NCBI RefSeq assembly: GCF_003065605.1
Contig: NZ_CP026952.1
Location: forward strand, 3,472,001 to 3,536,000
DNA: 64,000 nt
From: Aeromicrobium chenweiae
GTDB lineage: Bacteria > Actinomycetota > Actinomycetes > Propionibacteriales > Nocardioidaceae
Direction: 5' to 3'
Positions within the stretch are counted from its first letter, which is position 1; each line of letters begins with the position of its first letter. The notes under the pieces are model-generated. The model had not been told where the DNA came from, did no database searches, and was given only the letters and a program-made list of their open reading frames with translations. Positions 20,951-29,398 of this stretch are shown one piece after another. Both the position numbers and the translations under genes were made by a program.

Positions 20951-23203
20951 TCAGGTCCGCGCGGGCTCCTTCGCGTCGCGCGTGCCGACCGAGTCGCCGG
21001 TGTGGCGGGCGAGCGACTCACCCTCGATGTCGAGGTTCGGCATCACCTTGTCGAGCCAGCGCGGCAGCCACCACATGCGGTCGCCCATGAGCGCCATGAA
21101 CGCCGGGACGATCGTCATGCGGACCAGGAAGGCGTCCGCGAGCACGCCGACCGCCAGGCCGAAGCCGATCGACTTGATGATGATCTCGTCGCCCAGCGCG
21201 AAGCTGCCGAAGACGCCGATCATGATGGCCGCGGCCGCGGTCACCACGCGGGCGCCGTACTGGAAGCCCTGCACGACCGACTCCTTGGCCGAGCGGCCGT
21301 GGACGAACTCCTCCCGCATGCGGGACACGAGGAAGACCTCGTAGTCCATCGCCAGGCCGAACAGGATGCCGGTCAGCAGCAGCGGCAGCAGGAACAGCAC
21401 GGGGCCGGACTTGTCGACGCCGATGAGGTCCGCGAACCAGCCCCACTGGAACACCGCCACCGTCGCGCCGAGCGAGACGCCGACCGAGAGCAGGAAGCCC
21501 AGGACCGCCTTGACGGGCACGAGGATCGAGCGGAACACGATCATCAGCAGGACGAACGCCAGGCCGACGACGACCAGCAGGTACTTCGGGAAGGCCTTCG
21601 CCAGCTCCTCGGAGATGTCGACGCCCACGGCGGTCTGGCCCGTGACGTAGACCGTCGCACCGGTGTCGGCCTCGACGGTGCGCACGGCCTCGCGCATGTC
21701 GTCGACGAGCGTCTGGGTCTCCGCATCCGAGGGTCCGCTCTTGGGGATCACGGTGATCGTGGCGTACTGCGCGTCCTTGAGCTGCGCGTCGTACGCAGCC
21801 ACGGCCTTCTTGTCGGCCGGGTCGGGCGTCGGCGGGACGACCGCGGCGACGTCGTTCTTGATGCCCTGGACCTTCTGCGTGGCCAGGTCGACCGCCTTGG
21901 CCGGGTCCTCGGCCCCCTTGGTGTCCACGACGACGAGCAGCGGGCCGTTGGTGCCGGCGCCGAAGTTCTCCGCGATCTTGTCGTACGCCACGCGGGGACC
22001 GGAGCCCTCGGCGGCCGTGCCGTCGTCGGGCAGGGCGAGCTGCATCGAGGCGACGGGGATCGCGACGACACCCGCGACGACGAGTCCACCGACGAACGTC
22101 TTGACCCGGTGCTTGGTGATGAGGTCGGCCCAGCGGCGGCCCACCGTCTTGCCGGTCGTCTCGTCCTCGGGATCCGGCGCCTTGATGAACGGCACCTTGC
22201 CCCAGCCGGTCCTCTTGCGGGCGGCTCCGAGCAGGGCGGGGAGCAGGGTCAGGGCGATCAGGACCGAGACCGCGACGGTGGCGGCGGCAGCCAGACCCAT
22301 CTGGGTCAGGAAGTTGATGTTGACGACCGACAGGCCGGCGAGCGCGATGACGACGGTCAGGCCGGCGAAGACCACGGCGGAGCCCGCGGTGCCGACGGCG
22401 CGTCCGGCAGCCTCCTCCTGGGAACGCCCGACGTGGATCTCGTGCCGGTAGCGCGAGGTGATGAACAGGGCGTAGTCGATGCCGACGGCCAGGCCCAGCA
22501 TCAGGGCGAGCGTCGGGGTCGAGGAGCCCAGGTCGATGAAGCCGGTCGCGGTGGTGATGCCGGCGACGCCGATGCCGACGCCGATGATCGCCGTCACGAG
22601 CGGCATGCCGGCCAGGAGCAGCGATCCGAAGGTGATGAGCAGGACGATGACGGCGATCCCGACGCCGAGCAGCTCGGTGAGGCCCTGCTCGGGGATCTCC
22701 TGCAGCGCGTCGCCGCCGATCGCGACCTCCAGGCCCGCGTCCTTCGCGATCTCGGGCGACTTCTCCAGCGCCTCCTTGTCGGCGTCGCTGAGCTCGATGG
22801 ACTGCTTCGCGTACGAGACCGTCGAGTACGCGGTGCGGCCGTCCTTCGACACCGTCCCGCTCGTGAACGGGTCGCTCGCGGCGACGACGTTCTTGGAGTC
22901 GATCGCAGCGAGCGACTCGGTGACGGCCTTCTTGTTGTCAGCGGACGTGAGCTTCTCGCCCTCCGGCGCCTGGAAGACGATGCGGGCCGTGGCGCCGTCG
23001 GGTGCCGCACCGGGCGTGCGGTCCTTGATCAGCTCGAACGCGTCGACCGACTCGATCCCGGGCAGCGTGAACGTGTCGGAGGTCTTGCCCGACAGGGTGC
23101 TCGCAGCGACCCCCATCAGCAGCAGCAGACCGATCCAGAACGAGATGACGATCCGACGGCGCCGGAACGACCAGCGCCCGAGCCGGTAGAGGTACCAAGC
23201 CAT
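20951..23203 (-). CDS. MMPL-family (RND) transporter
   Basis: 750 residues with the two-repeat MMPL architecture: TM1 at about 17-38 (IVISFWIGLLLLMGVAAS), a first periplasmic domain, TM2-6 (about 175-335), a second extracellular domain and TM8-12 near the C-terminus (about 530-710). GIDYALFITSRYRHE and AMDYEVFLVSRMREE are the paired conserved segments after TM4 and TM10. Family members export lipids or small hydrophobic compounds using the proton gradient. Downstream of a TetR gene in the same direction (31 bp), so the regulator probably controls it. Substrate unknown. Confidence 0.92.
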   Translation of the reverse strand: MAWYLYRLGRWSFRRRRIVISFWIGLLLLMGVAASTLSGKTSDTFTLPGIESVDAFELIKDRTPGAAPDGATARIVFQAPEGEKLTSADNKKAVTESLAAIDSKNVVAASDPFTSGTVSKDGRTAYSTVSYAKQSIELSDADKEALEKSPEIAKDAGLEVAIGGDALQEIPEQGLTELLGVGIAVIVLLITFGSLLLAGMPLVTAIIGVGIGVAGITTATGFIDLGSSTPTLALMLGLAVGIDYALFITSRYRHEIHVGRSQEEAAGRAVGTAGSAVVFAGLTVVIALAGLSVVNINFLTQMGLAAAATVAVSVLIALTLLPALLGAARKRTGWGKVPFIKAPDPEDETTGKTVGRRWADLITKHRVKTFVGGLVVAGVVAIPVASMQLALPDDGTAAEGSGPRVAYDKIAENFGAGTNGPLLVVVDTKGAEDPAKAVDLATQKVQGIKNDVAAVVPPTPDPADKKAVAAYDAQLKDAQYATITVIPKSGPSDAETQTLVDDMREAVRTVEADTGATVYVTGQTAVGVDISEELAKAFPKYLLVVVGLAFVLLMIVFRSILVPVKAVLGFLLSVGVSLGATVAVFQWGWFADLIGVDKSGPVLFLLPLLLTGILFGLAMDYEVFLVSRMREEFVHGRSAKESVVQGFQYGARVVTAAAAIMIGVFGSFALGDEIIIKSIGFGLAVGVLADAFLVRMTIVPAFMALMGDRMWWLPRWLDKVMPNLDIEGESLARHTGDSVGTRDAKEPART

Positions 23204-23234
23204 GAGTGTTCTTCCTTGTAGGTGTCGTGCAGGG

Positions 23235-23798
23235 TCAGTGGAGGCCGAGGGCGGGCAGGAGCGCGCCGTCGATGTAGCGGCGGAGGAAGTCCGGTGACGG
23301 CTCCTCCCCCTCGAGCAGGTGGTGCAGGACGATGGGAGCGATGAACACGTAGTCGACGAAGACCAGCCCCGGGCAGTCCGCGGCGACCTCCCCGCGCTCG
23401 ACCGCGCGGGCGACGACCTCGCGGATGCGATCGCGGCCGGGTTCCAGGATCTTGCCGCGCACCGCCTCGGCGAGCTCCTTGTCGTCGCGGACCGCGTGCA
23501 TGATGGCCGCGAGCATGTCGGCGTCGTGCTCCTGGCCCTCCTTGCGGTCGACCATCGCCAGGAAGTCGCCGCGGAGGGAGCCGGTGTCCGGGAGGTCCAG
23601 ATCGGTCCCGCCGACGCACTGCAGGGCCTCGACGACGAGCGCCGACTTGCTGCCCCACTGGCGGTAGAGGGTGGCCTTGCTGGAGCGGGTGGCCTCCGCC
23701 ACCTGGTCCATCGTCACGTTGTCGTAGCCGTGGTCGGCGACCAGCTGAAGCGTGCCTGCGTACAGCTCCTGCAGCCTCTCAGCGGTCAGACGGCTCAT
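23235..23798 (-). CDS. TetR-family repressor, likely of the MMPL transporter
   Basis: 187 residues. TetR DNA-binding domain at about 5-55 (LQLVADHGYDNVTMDQVAEA then SSKATLYRQWGSK), a ligand-binding region ending in FLRRYIDGALLPALGLH. A TetR_C-like pattern typical of AcrR/AcnR-type efflux regulators. The ATG at 23798 has GGGAGA at suitable spacing; an ATG at 23810 would add four residues. A 15-bp palindrome just upstream is a natural operator. First gene of a two-gene unit with the exporter. Confidence 0.88.
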   Translation of the reverse strand: MSRLTAERLQELYAGTLQLVADHGYDNVTMDQVAEATRSSKATLYRQWGSKSALVVEALQCVGGTDLDLPDTGSLRGDFLAMVDRKEGQEHDADMLAAIMHAVRDDKELAEAVRGKILEPGRDRIREVVARAVERGEVAADCPGLVFVDYVFIAPIVLHHLLEGEEPSPDFLRRYIDGALLPALGLH

Positions 23799-23814
23799 GC
23801 TTCTCCCCATGCGT

Positions 23815-23829
23815 ACGAAACGGTTTCGT
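23815..23829. promoter_or_regulatory. 15-bp palindromic operator ACGAAACGGTTTCGT
   Basis: ACGAAAC-G-GTTTCGT is a perfect inverted repeat around one central base, 17 bp upstream of the TetR start codon and within the TetR/winged-helix divergent region. GAAAC...GTTTC arms are typical of TetR-family sites, so autorepression and control of the MMPL gene is the likely role. Confidence 0.75.
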
Positions 23830-23918
23830 TTCGATGCTACGGGCGGCTTCCAAGGGCGACAATCGAGAACGCCGTGACCCTGCTCACCCGCCGTGTGCCC
23901 CGTGTCCGACCGGCCCGC

Positions 23919-23924
23919 TAGCCT
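23919..23924 (+). promoter_or_regulatory. -10 hexamer TAGCCT, leaderless start
   Basis: TAGCCT lies 6 nt before the ATG at 23931, predicting a leaderless transcript for the winged-helix gene. Confidence 0.55.
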
Positions 23925-23930
23925 CGCGCC

Positions 23931-25127
23931 ATGCACCGGTTCGACGACGCTGAACGCCGCCGCCGTCTCGGCGTTCGGCACCGCCTGGCGCCCGGAGCTC
24001 GCGACGCGGACGTCGCCGCCGCGGCGGCCTCGGTCGTCGCGCTGCACGGCACCGATCCGGCCTCCACGTTCCTGGCCGCTCGGGCGCGCACCGACGGGGT
24101 GGAGGTCGCGGACGTCGAGCGAGCGCTGTACGACGACCGCTCCATCGTGCGGGTCCTGGCGATGCGGCGCACGGTGTTCGCGGTGCCGGTGCGCGACGTG
24201 CCGGTCGTGCGCGCGGGAGCCGGCGCCGACGTCGCCCGCGACGAACGCCGCAAGCTGCTGGTCCTGCTCGAGGCTGCTGGGGTCCGGGACGTCGAGCCGT
24301 GGCTGGGCGAGGTGGAACGGGTGGCCGTCGATCACGTGCGGGCCGCGGGCGAGGTGACGTCGGCCGAGCTCGCCGCGCTCGACGAACGACTCGCGACACG
24401 GGTCGTGCTCAGCGCGGGCTCCCGGTTCGAGACGACGCAGAAGATCGCGAGCCGGCTGCTGACGATCCTGTCCGCCGACGGCGGCGTGGTCCGCACCCGG
24501 CCGCGAGGGTCGTGGACGTCGAGCCAGTTCCGCTGGTCCACCCTCGACCTCTGGGCCCCTCAGGCGACGGCGACCATCGACCCGGTCGAGGCCGAGGCGA
24601 CGCTGGCGCGGCTCTGGCTGGCCCGCTTCGGGCCGGCCTCGCCGGACGACCTCACGTGGTGGACAGGCTGGACCAAGACCCGCACCCGCCGGGCCCTGGC
24701 GGCCGCCGGAGCGGTCGAGGTCGACCTGGCAGGCGCGCCCGCGGTCGCCCTGCCCGACGATCTCGAGAGCACGCCCGACGTCGAGCCCTGGGGTGCGCTG
24801 CTGCCGGCGCTCGACCCCACGACGATGGGCTGGAAGCAGCGCGACTGGTACCTCGGCGAGCACGGCAAGGCGCTGTTCGACGTCAACGGCAACGCCGGAC
24901 CGACGATCTGGTGGGACGGCCGCGTCGTCGGCGGGTGGGCCCACCTGCCGTCCGGTGACATCGCCATGACCCTGCTCGACGACGTGGGGGCCGAGGGGCG
25001 CACCGCCCTCGAGAACGAGGCCGACCGGCTCACGACGTGGATCGGCGACGTCCGCCTGACCGCCCGCTCCCGTGGCTACTCACCGGTCGAGAAGTCGCTC
25101 CTGGGTCGCACGGACGGCCGGGCCTGA
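23931..25127 (+). CDS. Winged-helix DNA-binding protein (HTH_42, AlkZ/YcaQ-related)
   Basis: 398 residues. The pattern of early ALHGTDPASTFLAARAR, RVLAMRRTVFAVPV, and later SRFETTQKIASRLLTILSADGGVVRTRPRGSWTSSQFRW matches the HTH_42 superfamily of tandem winged helices, which includes the AlkZ/YcaQ DNA glycosylases that unhook interstrand crosslinks. The catalytic QxQ/QxD signature of those enzymes is not obvious here, so glycosylase activity is uncertain; many actinobacterial paralogues are unstudied. Monocistronic with its own leaderless promoter, divergent from the TetR gene. Confidence 0.75.
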   Translation: MHRFDDAERRRRLGVRHRLAPGARDADVAAAAASVVALHGTDPASTFLAARARTDGVEVADVERALYDDRSIVRVLAMRRTVFAVPVRDVPVVRAGAGADVARDERRKLLVLLEAAGVRDVEPWLGEVERVAVDHVRAAGEVTSAELAALDERLATRVVLSAGSRFETTQKIASRLLTILSADGGVVRTRPRGSWTSSQFRWSTLDLWAPQATATIDPVEAEATLARLWLARFGPASPDDLTWWTGWTKTRTRRALAAAGAVEVDLAGAPAVALPDDLESTPDVEPWGALLPALDPTTMGWKQRDWYLGEHGKALFDVNGNAGPTIWWDGRVVGGWAHLPSGDIAMTLLDDVGAEGRTALENEADRLTTWIGDVRLTARSRGYSPVEKSLLGRTDGRA

Positions 25128-25141
25128 CCTGGCCCGCGCGG

Positions 25142-25696
25142 TCAGGGGGTCCAGGCGGGGTCACGCCCGATGAACGCGAGCAGCCGGTCCTGGGCCGAGG
25201 CGTCCGCCGGCACCGGTACCGCGGGGCCGTACTGGCCCGAGCTGCGCATCGCGTCCTCGATCGGGACCATCCCGGCCAGCAGCGCCTCGCAGACGGCGGG
25301 GTCAAGCGTGTCGTCCTGGCCGGTCGCCCGGGCCAGGTCCCAGGTGTGCATGAAGACGTCCGCGACGTAGAAGCTCTCGACGACCTCCCCGAGGACACGG
25401 GTCCCGGCGTGCGGGTGGCTGAACTCCTCGGCGGCGCGGGGCGACTCCAGCAGCGCCTGGACCGCGTCCGCATGGTGCCACCACGCCGCGGCCGGGTCGT
25501 CCTCGACGTCCGGTCCGGGCGGCAGGTCGACACCGCCACCGGACAGGAAGCCCGGGAGCCAGGAGGTCAGGTGCCCGACGACGTCGCGCGCCGTCCAGCC
25601 CTCGACCGGTGCCGGCACGTCCCACTCCTGCACGCCCGCCACCCGGTCGGAGAAGACGGCCGCGACCCGGCGGTGGGCGTCGGCGGGGGTGTCCAT
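25142..25696 (-). CDS. TIGR03086-type DinB-like metal-binding protein (maleylpyruvate isomerase N-terminal fold)
   Basis: 184 residues with the four-helix DinB/maleylpyruvate isomerase N-terminal fold: VEGWTARDVVGHLTSWLPGF carries the first conserved His, and VADVFMHTWDLARATGQDD carries the HTWDLAR signature of the TIGR03086 family. Related proteins are mycothiol-dependent thiol transferases. ATG 25696 is chosen because MDTPADAHRRVAAVF matches where the fold begins; a GTG at 25726 would add ten residues. Converges on the winged-helix gene. Confidence 0.8.
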   Translation of the reverse strand: MDTPADAHRRVAAVFSDRVAGVQEWDVPAPVEGWTARDVVGHLTSWLPGFLSGGGVDLPPGPDVEDDPAAAWWHHADAVQALLESPRAAEEFSHPHAGTRVLGEVVESFYVADVFMHTWDLARATGQDDTLDPAVCEALLAGMVPIEDAMRSSGQYGPAVPVPADASAQDRLLAFIGRDPAWTP

Positions 25697-25812
25697 CTCG
25701 CCATTCTCGTGCGGTCGACGGAGCACGACAACCGCTCGGTCGAACGAGTTCCCAGCCGTCAGCCGTGAGGCGGTCGTCCGCCCAGCGACCGGCCCGGCTG
25801 TGCGTCGGCGGC

Positions 25813-25818
25813 TAGATT
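25813..25818 (+). promoter_or_regulatory. -10 hexamer TAGATT, leaderless start
   Basis: TAGATT lies 6 nt before the GTG at 25825, predicting a leaderless mRNA for the TetR gene. Confidence 0.6.
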
Positions 25819-25824
25819 GAGATC

Positions 25825-26505
25825 GTGCCCGACTCCCCGACCCGCTCCTCCAAGGCTGAGCACACCCGGCAGTCGATCATCGACGCGGCGATGCAGCTGT
25901 TCCGCACGAACGGCTACGAGAAGGCCACGATGCGCGCGATCGCCGACAGGGCGGGGGTGTCGATCGGCAACGCCTACTACTACTTCTCCTCCAAGGAGCA
26001 CCTGATCCAGGCGTACTACGACCGGATCAACGCCGAGCACGCCGCGGCTGCCTCGGAGGCGCTGGCCGGCGCCACGACGTTCGCGGACCGGCTGACGGGC
26101 GTTCTCCTGGCGTGGGTGGACGTCGCCGAGCCGTACCACGAGTTCGCGGGGAAGTTCTTCAAGACCGCGGCCGAGCCCACCAGCCCCCTCTCGCCGTTCA
26201 GCAGCGAGTCCGAGACCACCCGGCTGGCGTCGATCGACCTGTTCCGCGAGGTCGTGGAGGGCTCCGATCTCAAGCTCGCCAAGGCCCTGCGGACCGAGCT
26301 GCCCGAGCTGTTGTGGCTGACCCAGATGGGGGTCGTGCTGTTCTGGGTCCACGACTCCAGCGAGGACCAGCAGCGCACCCGTCAGCTGGTCCGTCAAGCA
26401 GTCCCGGTCGTCGACCGCGCGCTGCGACTCACCCGCCTGCCGGGCGTCAGCGGGCTCGTCGACGACGTCGTGGGCCTGGTCCGCACCCTCAGGCCGTCGG
26501 GCTGA
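25825..26505 (+). CDS. TetR-family transcriptional regulator
   Basis: 226 residues. DNA-binding domain at about 10-60: [20 protein letters not shown], then [21 protein letters not shown], a textbook TetR helix-turn-helix. The ligand domain is longer than in the other TetR of this window and has a hydrophobic [16 protein letters not shown] segment. The target cannot be named: the nearest downstream gene (trhO) is convergent and overlaps it by 17 bp. GTG start with a leaderless -10. Confidence 0.88.
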   Translation: MPDSPTRSSKAEHTRQSIIDAAMQLFRTNGYEKATMRAIADRAGVSIGNAYYYFSSKEHLIQAYYDRINAEHAAAASEALAGATTFADRLTGVLLAWVDVAEPYHEFAGKFFKTAAEPTSPLSPFSSESETTRLASIDLFREVVEGSDLKLAKALRTELPELLWLTQMGVVLFWVHDSSEDQQRTRQLVRQAVPVVDRALRLTRLPGVSGLVDDVVGLVRTLRPSG

Positions 26506-27394
26506 CCGTCATCGCGTGCCGGTCGCACATCGGCTCGCGAGCGACGCAGCCCTCGCACCGCACCATCTGGCGCACGCACGAGACGTCGCCGCAGTCCGCG
26601 ACGTGGCTGGTGCCGGCGCCGCACGTGTCGCACGTGCCCACGAGGACCGGGTGGTCGGAGAAGGTCATCGAGATGCGGTCGTCGAAGACGTAGAGCGCGC
26701 CCTGCCACAGGCCGTCGTCCCCGTACGCCTCCCCGTACGTCGCGATGCCGCCGTCGAGCTGGTAGACCTCCTGGAACCCGCGCTTCTTCATCAGCGGGGT
26801 CAGCACCTCGCAGCGGATGCCTCCGGTGCAGTAGGTGACGACCGGCCGGTCCTTGAGGTGGTCGTACGCGCCGCTGTCGAGGGCCGCGATGAACTCACGC
26901 GTCGTCTCGACCGGCGGCCTGACCGCGCCGGCGAAGTGGCCGATGTCGGACTCGATCTGGTTGCGGCCGTCGAAGAAGACGACGTCCTTGCGCTCCACCA
27001 GCTCGTGCAGCTCCGCGGGGCTCAGGTGTGTCCCGCCGTCCACGACGCCGTGGTCGTCGACCTCCAGCTCGTCGGGCGCGCCGAACGTCACCAGCTCCTC
27101 GCGCACCCGCACGCTCAGACGGGGGAAGTCCGCGGTGGTGCCGTCCTCGAGGGCGCGACCCGCGCTCCACTTGAAGTCGATGTCCTTGAACGGCGCGTAC
27201 GACCGGGTGCCCTTGACGTACTTCTTGAGCTGCACGACGTCCCCGCCGAGCGTCGCGTTGATGCCGTCCTTCGACACGATGATGCGCCCACGGATGCCGA
27301 GGGACTCGCACAGCGTGCGCTGCCACAGCCGGATCGCGTCGGGATCGGCGAGCGGCGCGAAGCCGTAGAAGAGCAGGACTTTGGGAGTGGCCAC
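26489..27394 (-). CDS. trhO: TrhO, oxygen-dependent tRNA uridine(34) hydroxylase (rhodanese-related)
   Basis: 301 residues of the UPF0176/TrhO family, which forms 5-hydroxyuridine at tRNA position 34. N-terminal acylphosphatase-like domain (about 1-95, [22 protein letters not shown]), a rhodanese domain with the CTGGIRCE active-site loop (about 190-198), and a C-terminal cysteine cluster (CDTCGAG, CGDVSC, CEGC) suggestive of zinc binding. The GTG at 27394 has a TAGAAT hexamer 6 nt upstream, so it can be transcribed independently of the 2'-5' RNA ligase gene immediately upstream. The 3' ends of trhO and the TetR gene overlap convergently. Confidence 0.93.
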   Translation of the reverse strand: MATPKVLLFYGFAPLADPDAIRLWQRTLCESLGIRGRIIVSKDGINATLGGDVVQLKKYVKGTRSYAPFKDIDFKWSAGRALEDGTTADFPRLSVRVREELVTFGAPDELEVDDHGVVDGGTHLSPAELHELVERKDVVFFDGRNQIESDIGHFAGAVRPPVETTREFIAALDSGAYDHLKDRPVVTYCTGGIRCEVLTPLMKKRGFQEVYQLDGGIATYGEAYGDDGLWQGALYVFDDRISMTFSDHPVLVGTCDTCGAGTSHVADCGDVSCVRQMVRCEGCVAREPMCDRHAMTVSPTA

Positions 27395-27400
27395 CTGTCG

Positions 27401-27406
27401 ATTCTA
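27401..27406 (-). promoter_or_regulatory. -10 hexamer TAGAAT overlapping a stop codon
   Basis: On the minus strand TAGAAT lies 6 nt before the trhO GTG. Its first three bases are the TAG stop of the preceding gene, so promoter and coding end share sequence. Confidence 0.55.
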
Positions 27407-27931
27407 GGAGGTGGCCGCGAGGGTCCACGCCACCCGCGCGTCCCCGTCCCACCGGCGCAGGCCGGCCATCGAGCCCACGAGCTCTCGCGGCCGGTCGGCC
27501 AGGAGGTCCAGGGCGAGGGCGAGCTGGTCCGTGGTGAACCGGCGCGCCAGCGTGACGTGGGGCGTCCATCCGTCCGGTGCGGTCGTCGAGGGCTGCTCCG
27601 GCAGACCGGCCATCGCCGCCGACACCCGCTCGTGGAGCGAGAGCAGTGCGGCGGACGGCACGACCGCACGCGCGAGGACGTGGCGGCGCCCGCTGAAGAC
27701 CAGCCAGCCGCCGAGGCGGACGACCATGCCCACAGGCTCCGGCACCGCGCGCAACGCCTCCTCCGCGGCCGGGGTCACCGCACCCGCGAGACCGACCGTG
27801 ACGTGCGGGACGTTCGACTGGCCGGGGTGCCGCGCCTGGCTCGGCAGGTCCGCAGCGAGAAGGAGGTCCCACTCCTCGCGCACGAGCCGTTCGAGTCCCG
27901 CGTCCAGGACGAGCTCGACCGACTGCACCAT
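27404..27931 (-). CDS. 2'-5' RNA ligase / cyclic phosphodiesterase-like (2H) protein
   Basis: 175 residues with two HxT motifs in the expected tandem arrangement, PHVTVG at about residue 42 and PHVTLA at about 125, which form the active site of 2H phosphoesterases (LigT, ThpR, CPDase). RNA end processing or cyclic-phosphate hydrolysis is the family role; the natural substrate is unknown. ATG 27931 is only 18 bp from the start of the divergent amidase. TrhO follows at once, so a link to tRNA or RNA metabolism is possible. Confidence 0.85.
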   Translation of the reverse strand: MVQSVELVLDAGLERLVREEWDLLLAADLPSQARHPGQSNVPHVTVGLAGAVTPAAEEALRAVPEPVGMVVRLGGWLVFSGRRHVLARAVVPSAALLSLHERVSAAMAGLPEQPSTTAPDGWTPHVTLARRFTTDQLALALDLLADRPRELVGSMAGLRRWDGDARVAWTLAATS

Positions 27932-27936
27932 CGGTC

Positions 27937-27942
27937 TATCGT
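27937..27942 (+). promoter_or_regulatory. -10 hexamer TATCGT, leaderless start
   Basis: TATCGT lies 7 nt before the amidase ATG at 27950, in an 18-bp space between two divergent start codons that leaves no room for a leader. Confidence 0.5.
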
Positions 27943-27949
27943 CGTGCAC

Positions 27950-29359
27950 ATGACGGAGCTGCACGAGCTGGACGCCACCGACCAGGCCGACCTCCTGCGG
28001 GACCGACAGGTCTCGTCGGTCGAGCTGGTGCAGCACCACCTCGACCGGATCGACCGGCACGGCGCCGCGCTGGGTGCGTTCGTCACCGTGACCGCCGAGC
28101 AGGCGCTGGCTGCGGCAGCCGCGGCCGACACCTCGATCGCGTCCGGCGCGGCCCCGCCGTTCGCGGGGGTGCCGACCGCGATCAAGGACCTCACGCCGAC
28201 CGCGGGCGTCCCGACGTCGATGGGCTCGGCGGCGATGCGGGGGTTCGTCCCGGACGTGGACGCGTACGTCGTCGACCTCGTCCGGCGGGCCGGGTTCATC
28301 AGCCTGGGCAAGACCAACACCCCCGAGTTCGGTCTGTCGTCGTACACCGACAACGACATCGTGGGCCCGGCCCGCACGCCGTGGGACCTGACCCGCAACG
28401 CGGGCGGGTCGAGCGGAGGCGCCGCGGCCGCCGTCTCGGCCGGGCTCGTGCCCCTGGCCCAGGGCAGCGACGGCGGCGGCTCGATCCGCATCCCGGCCAG
28501 CTCGTGCGGCATCTTCGGGTTCAAGCCGAGCCGGGGACGGGTCAGCGCCGGCCCGACCGGCTCGGACTGGAGCGGTCTCGGGGTGGACGGGCCACTCACC
28601 CGGACCGTCCGAGACGCCGCTGCGCTCCTCGACGCGATGGCGCACGCGATGCCCGGTGACGTGCGCCCCCTGCCGGACCCCGACGTCCCGTTCGCCGAGC
28701 GCGTACGACGCGAGCCCGGACGGCTGCGGATCGCCCGGTGGTCGGGCACGCACCTCGACGGCATCGAGCCGAGTACAGACGCCGTCGCCGCCTGGGAAGG
28801 GGCCGGAACCCTGCTGGAGTCGCTCGGCCACGAGCTCGTCGACATCGCGAACCCGTTCCCGCAGGCACTCGAGCCGCAGTTCAACGTCATCTGGTCCAGC
28901 GGCATCGCAGGTGCGCCCATCCCCGCGGAGGCCGAGCCGCTGCTGCGCGCCAACACCCGCTACTGGCGCGAGCGCGGCAGCCGGGCCTCTGCCGTCGAGC
29001 TGGCCACGGCCATACAGTTCCTCGAGGCGACGACTCGCGAAGTCATCACCGGGCTGCAGCCGTTCGACGCCTTCCTCACCCCGACCCTGGCCCTGCCGCC
29101 GCAGCCGCTCGAATGGTTCAACGAGTCGGGTGACCCGGTCGAGGACCACCACCGGGAGCTGCTCTACACGCCGTACACGGGGCTCTACAACATGAGCGGC
29201 CAACCGGCGGCGACTCTCCCGCTGCACTGGTCCGAGGACGGCCTCCCGATCGGGGTGATGCTCGCGGCACACCCCGGACGGGACGGCCTGCTCTTCAGCC
29301 TCTGCGCCCAGGTCGAGGCGGCCGCGCCGTGGGCGGGTCGTCGACCGCCGGGGTTCTGA
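27950..29359 (+). CDS. Amidase signature family hydrolase
   Basis: 469 residues. The Ser-cisSer-Lys triad is visible: Lys79 in PTAIKDLT, the cis-Ser in AGGSSGGAAAAVSAG (154-155) and the nucleophile Ser178 in GSDGGGSIRIPAS. Length and motif spacing fit amidases, GatA-like hydrolases and related amide/carbamate-cleaving enzymes. It lacks GatB/GatC neighbours, so it is not the tRNA amidotransferase subunit. Substrate unknown, cytoplasmic. Ends 39 bp before the convergent DUF222-HNH gene. Confidence 0.92.
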   Translation: MTELHELDATDQADLLRDRQVSSVELVQHHLDRIDRHGAALGAFVTVTAEQALAAAAAADTSIASGAAPPFAGVPTAIKDLTPTAGVPTSMGSAAMRGFVPDVDAYVVDLVRRAGFISLGKTNTPEFGLSSYTDNDIVGPARTPWDLTRNAGGSSGGAAAAVSAGLVPLAQGSDGGGSIRIPASSCGIFGFKPSRGRVSAGPTGSDWSGLGVDGPLTRTVRDAAALLDAMAHAMPGDVRPLPDPDVPFAERVRREPGRLRIARWSGTHLDGIEPSTDAVAAWEGAGTLLESLGHELVDIANPFPQALEPQFNVIWSSGIAGAPIPAEAEPLLRANTRYWRERGSRASAVELATAIQFLEATTREVITGLQPFDAFLTPTLALPPQPLEWFNESGDPVEDHHRELLYTPYTGLYNMSGQPAATLPLHWSEDGLPIGVMLAAHPGRDGLLFSLCAQVEAAAPWAGRRPPGF

Positions 29360-29398
29360 CCCGGGGCCGGACATGCCGGTGGGCCGCCGGACCCGTGG

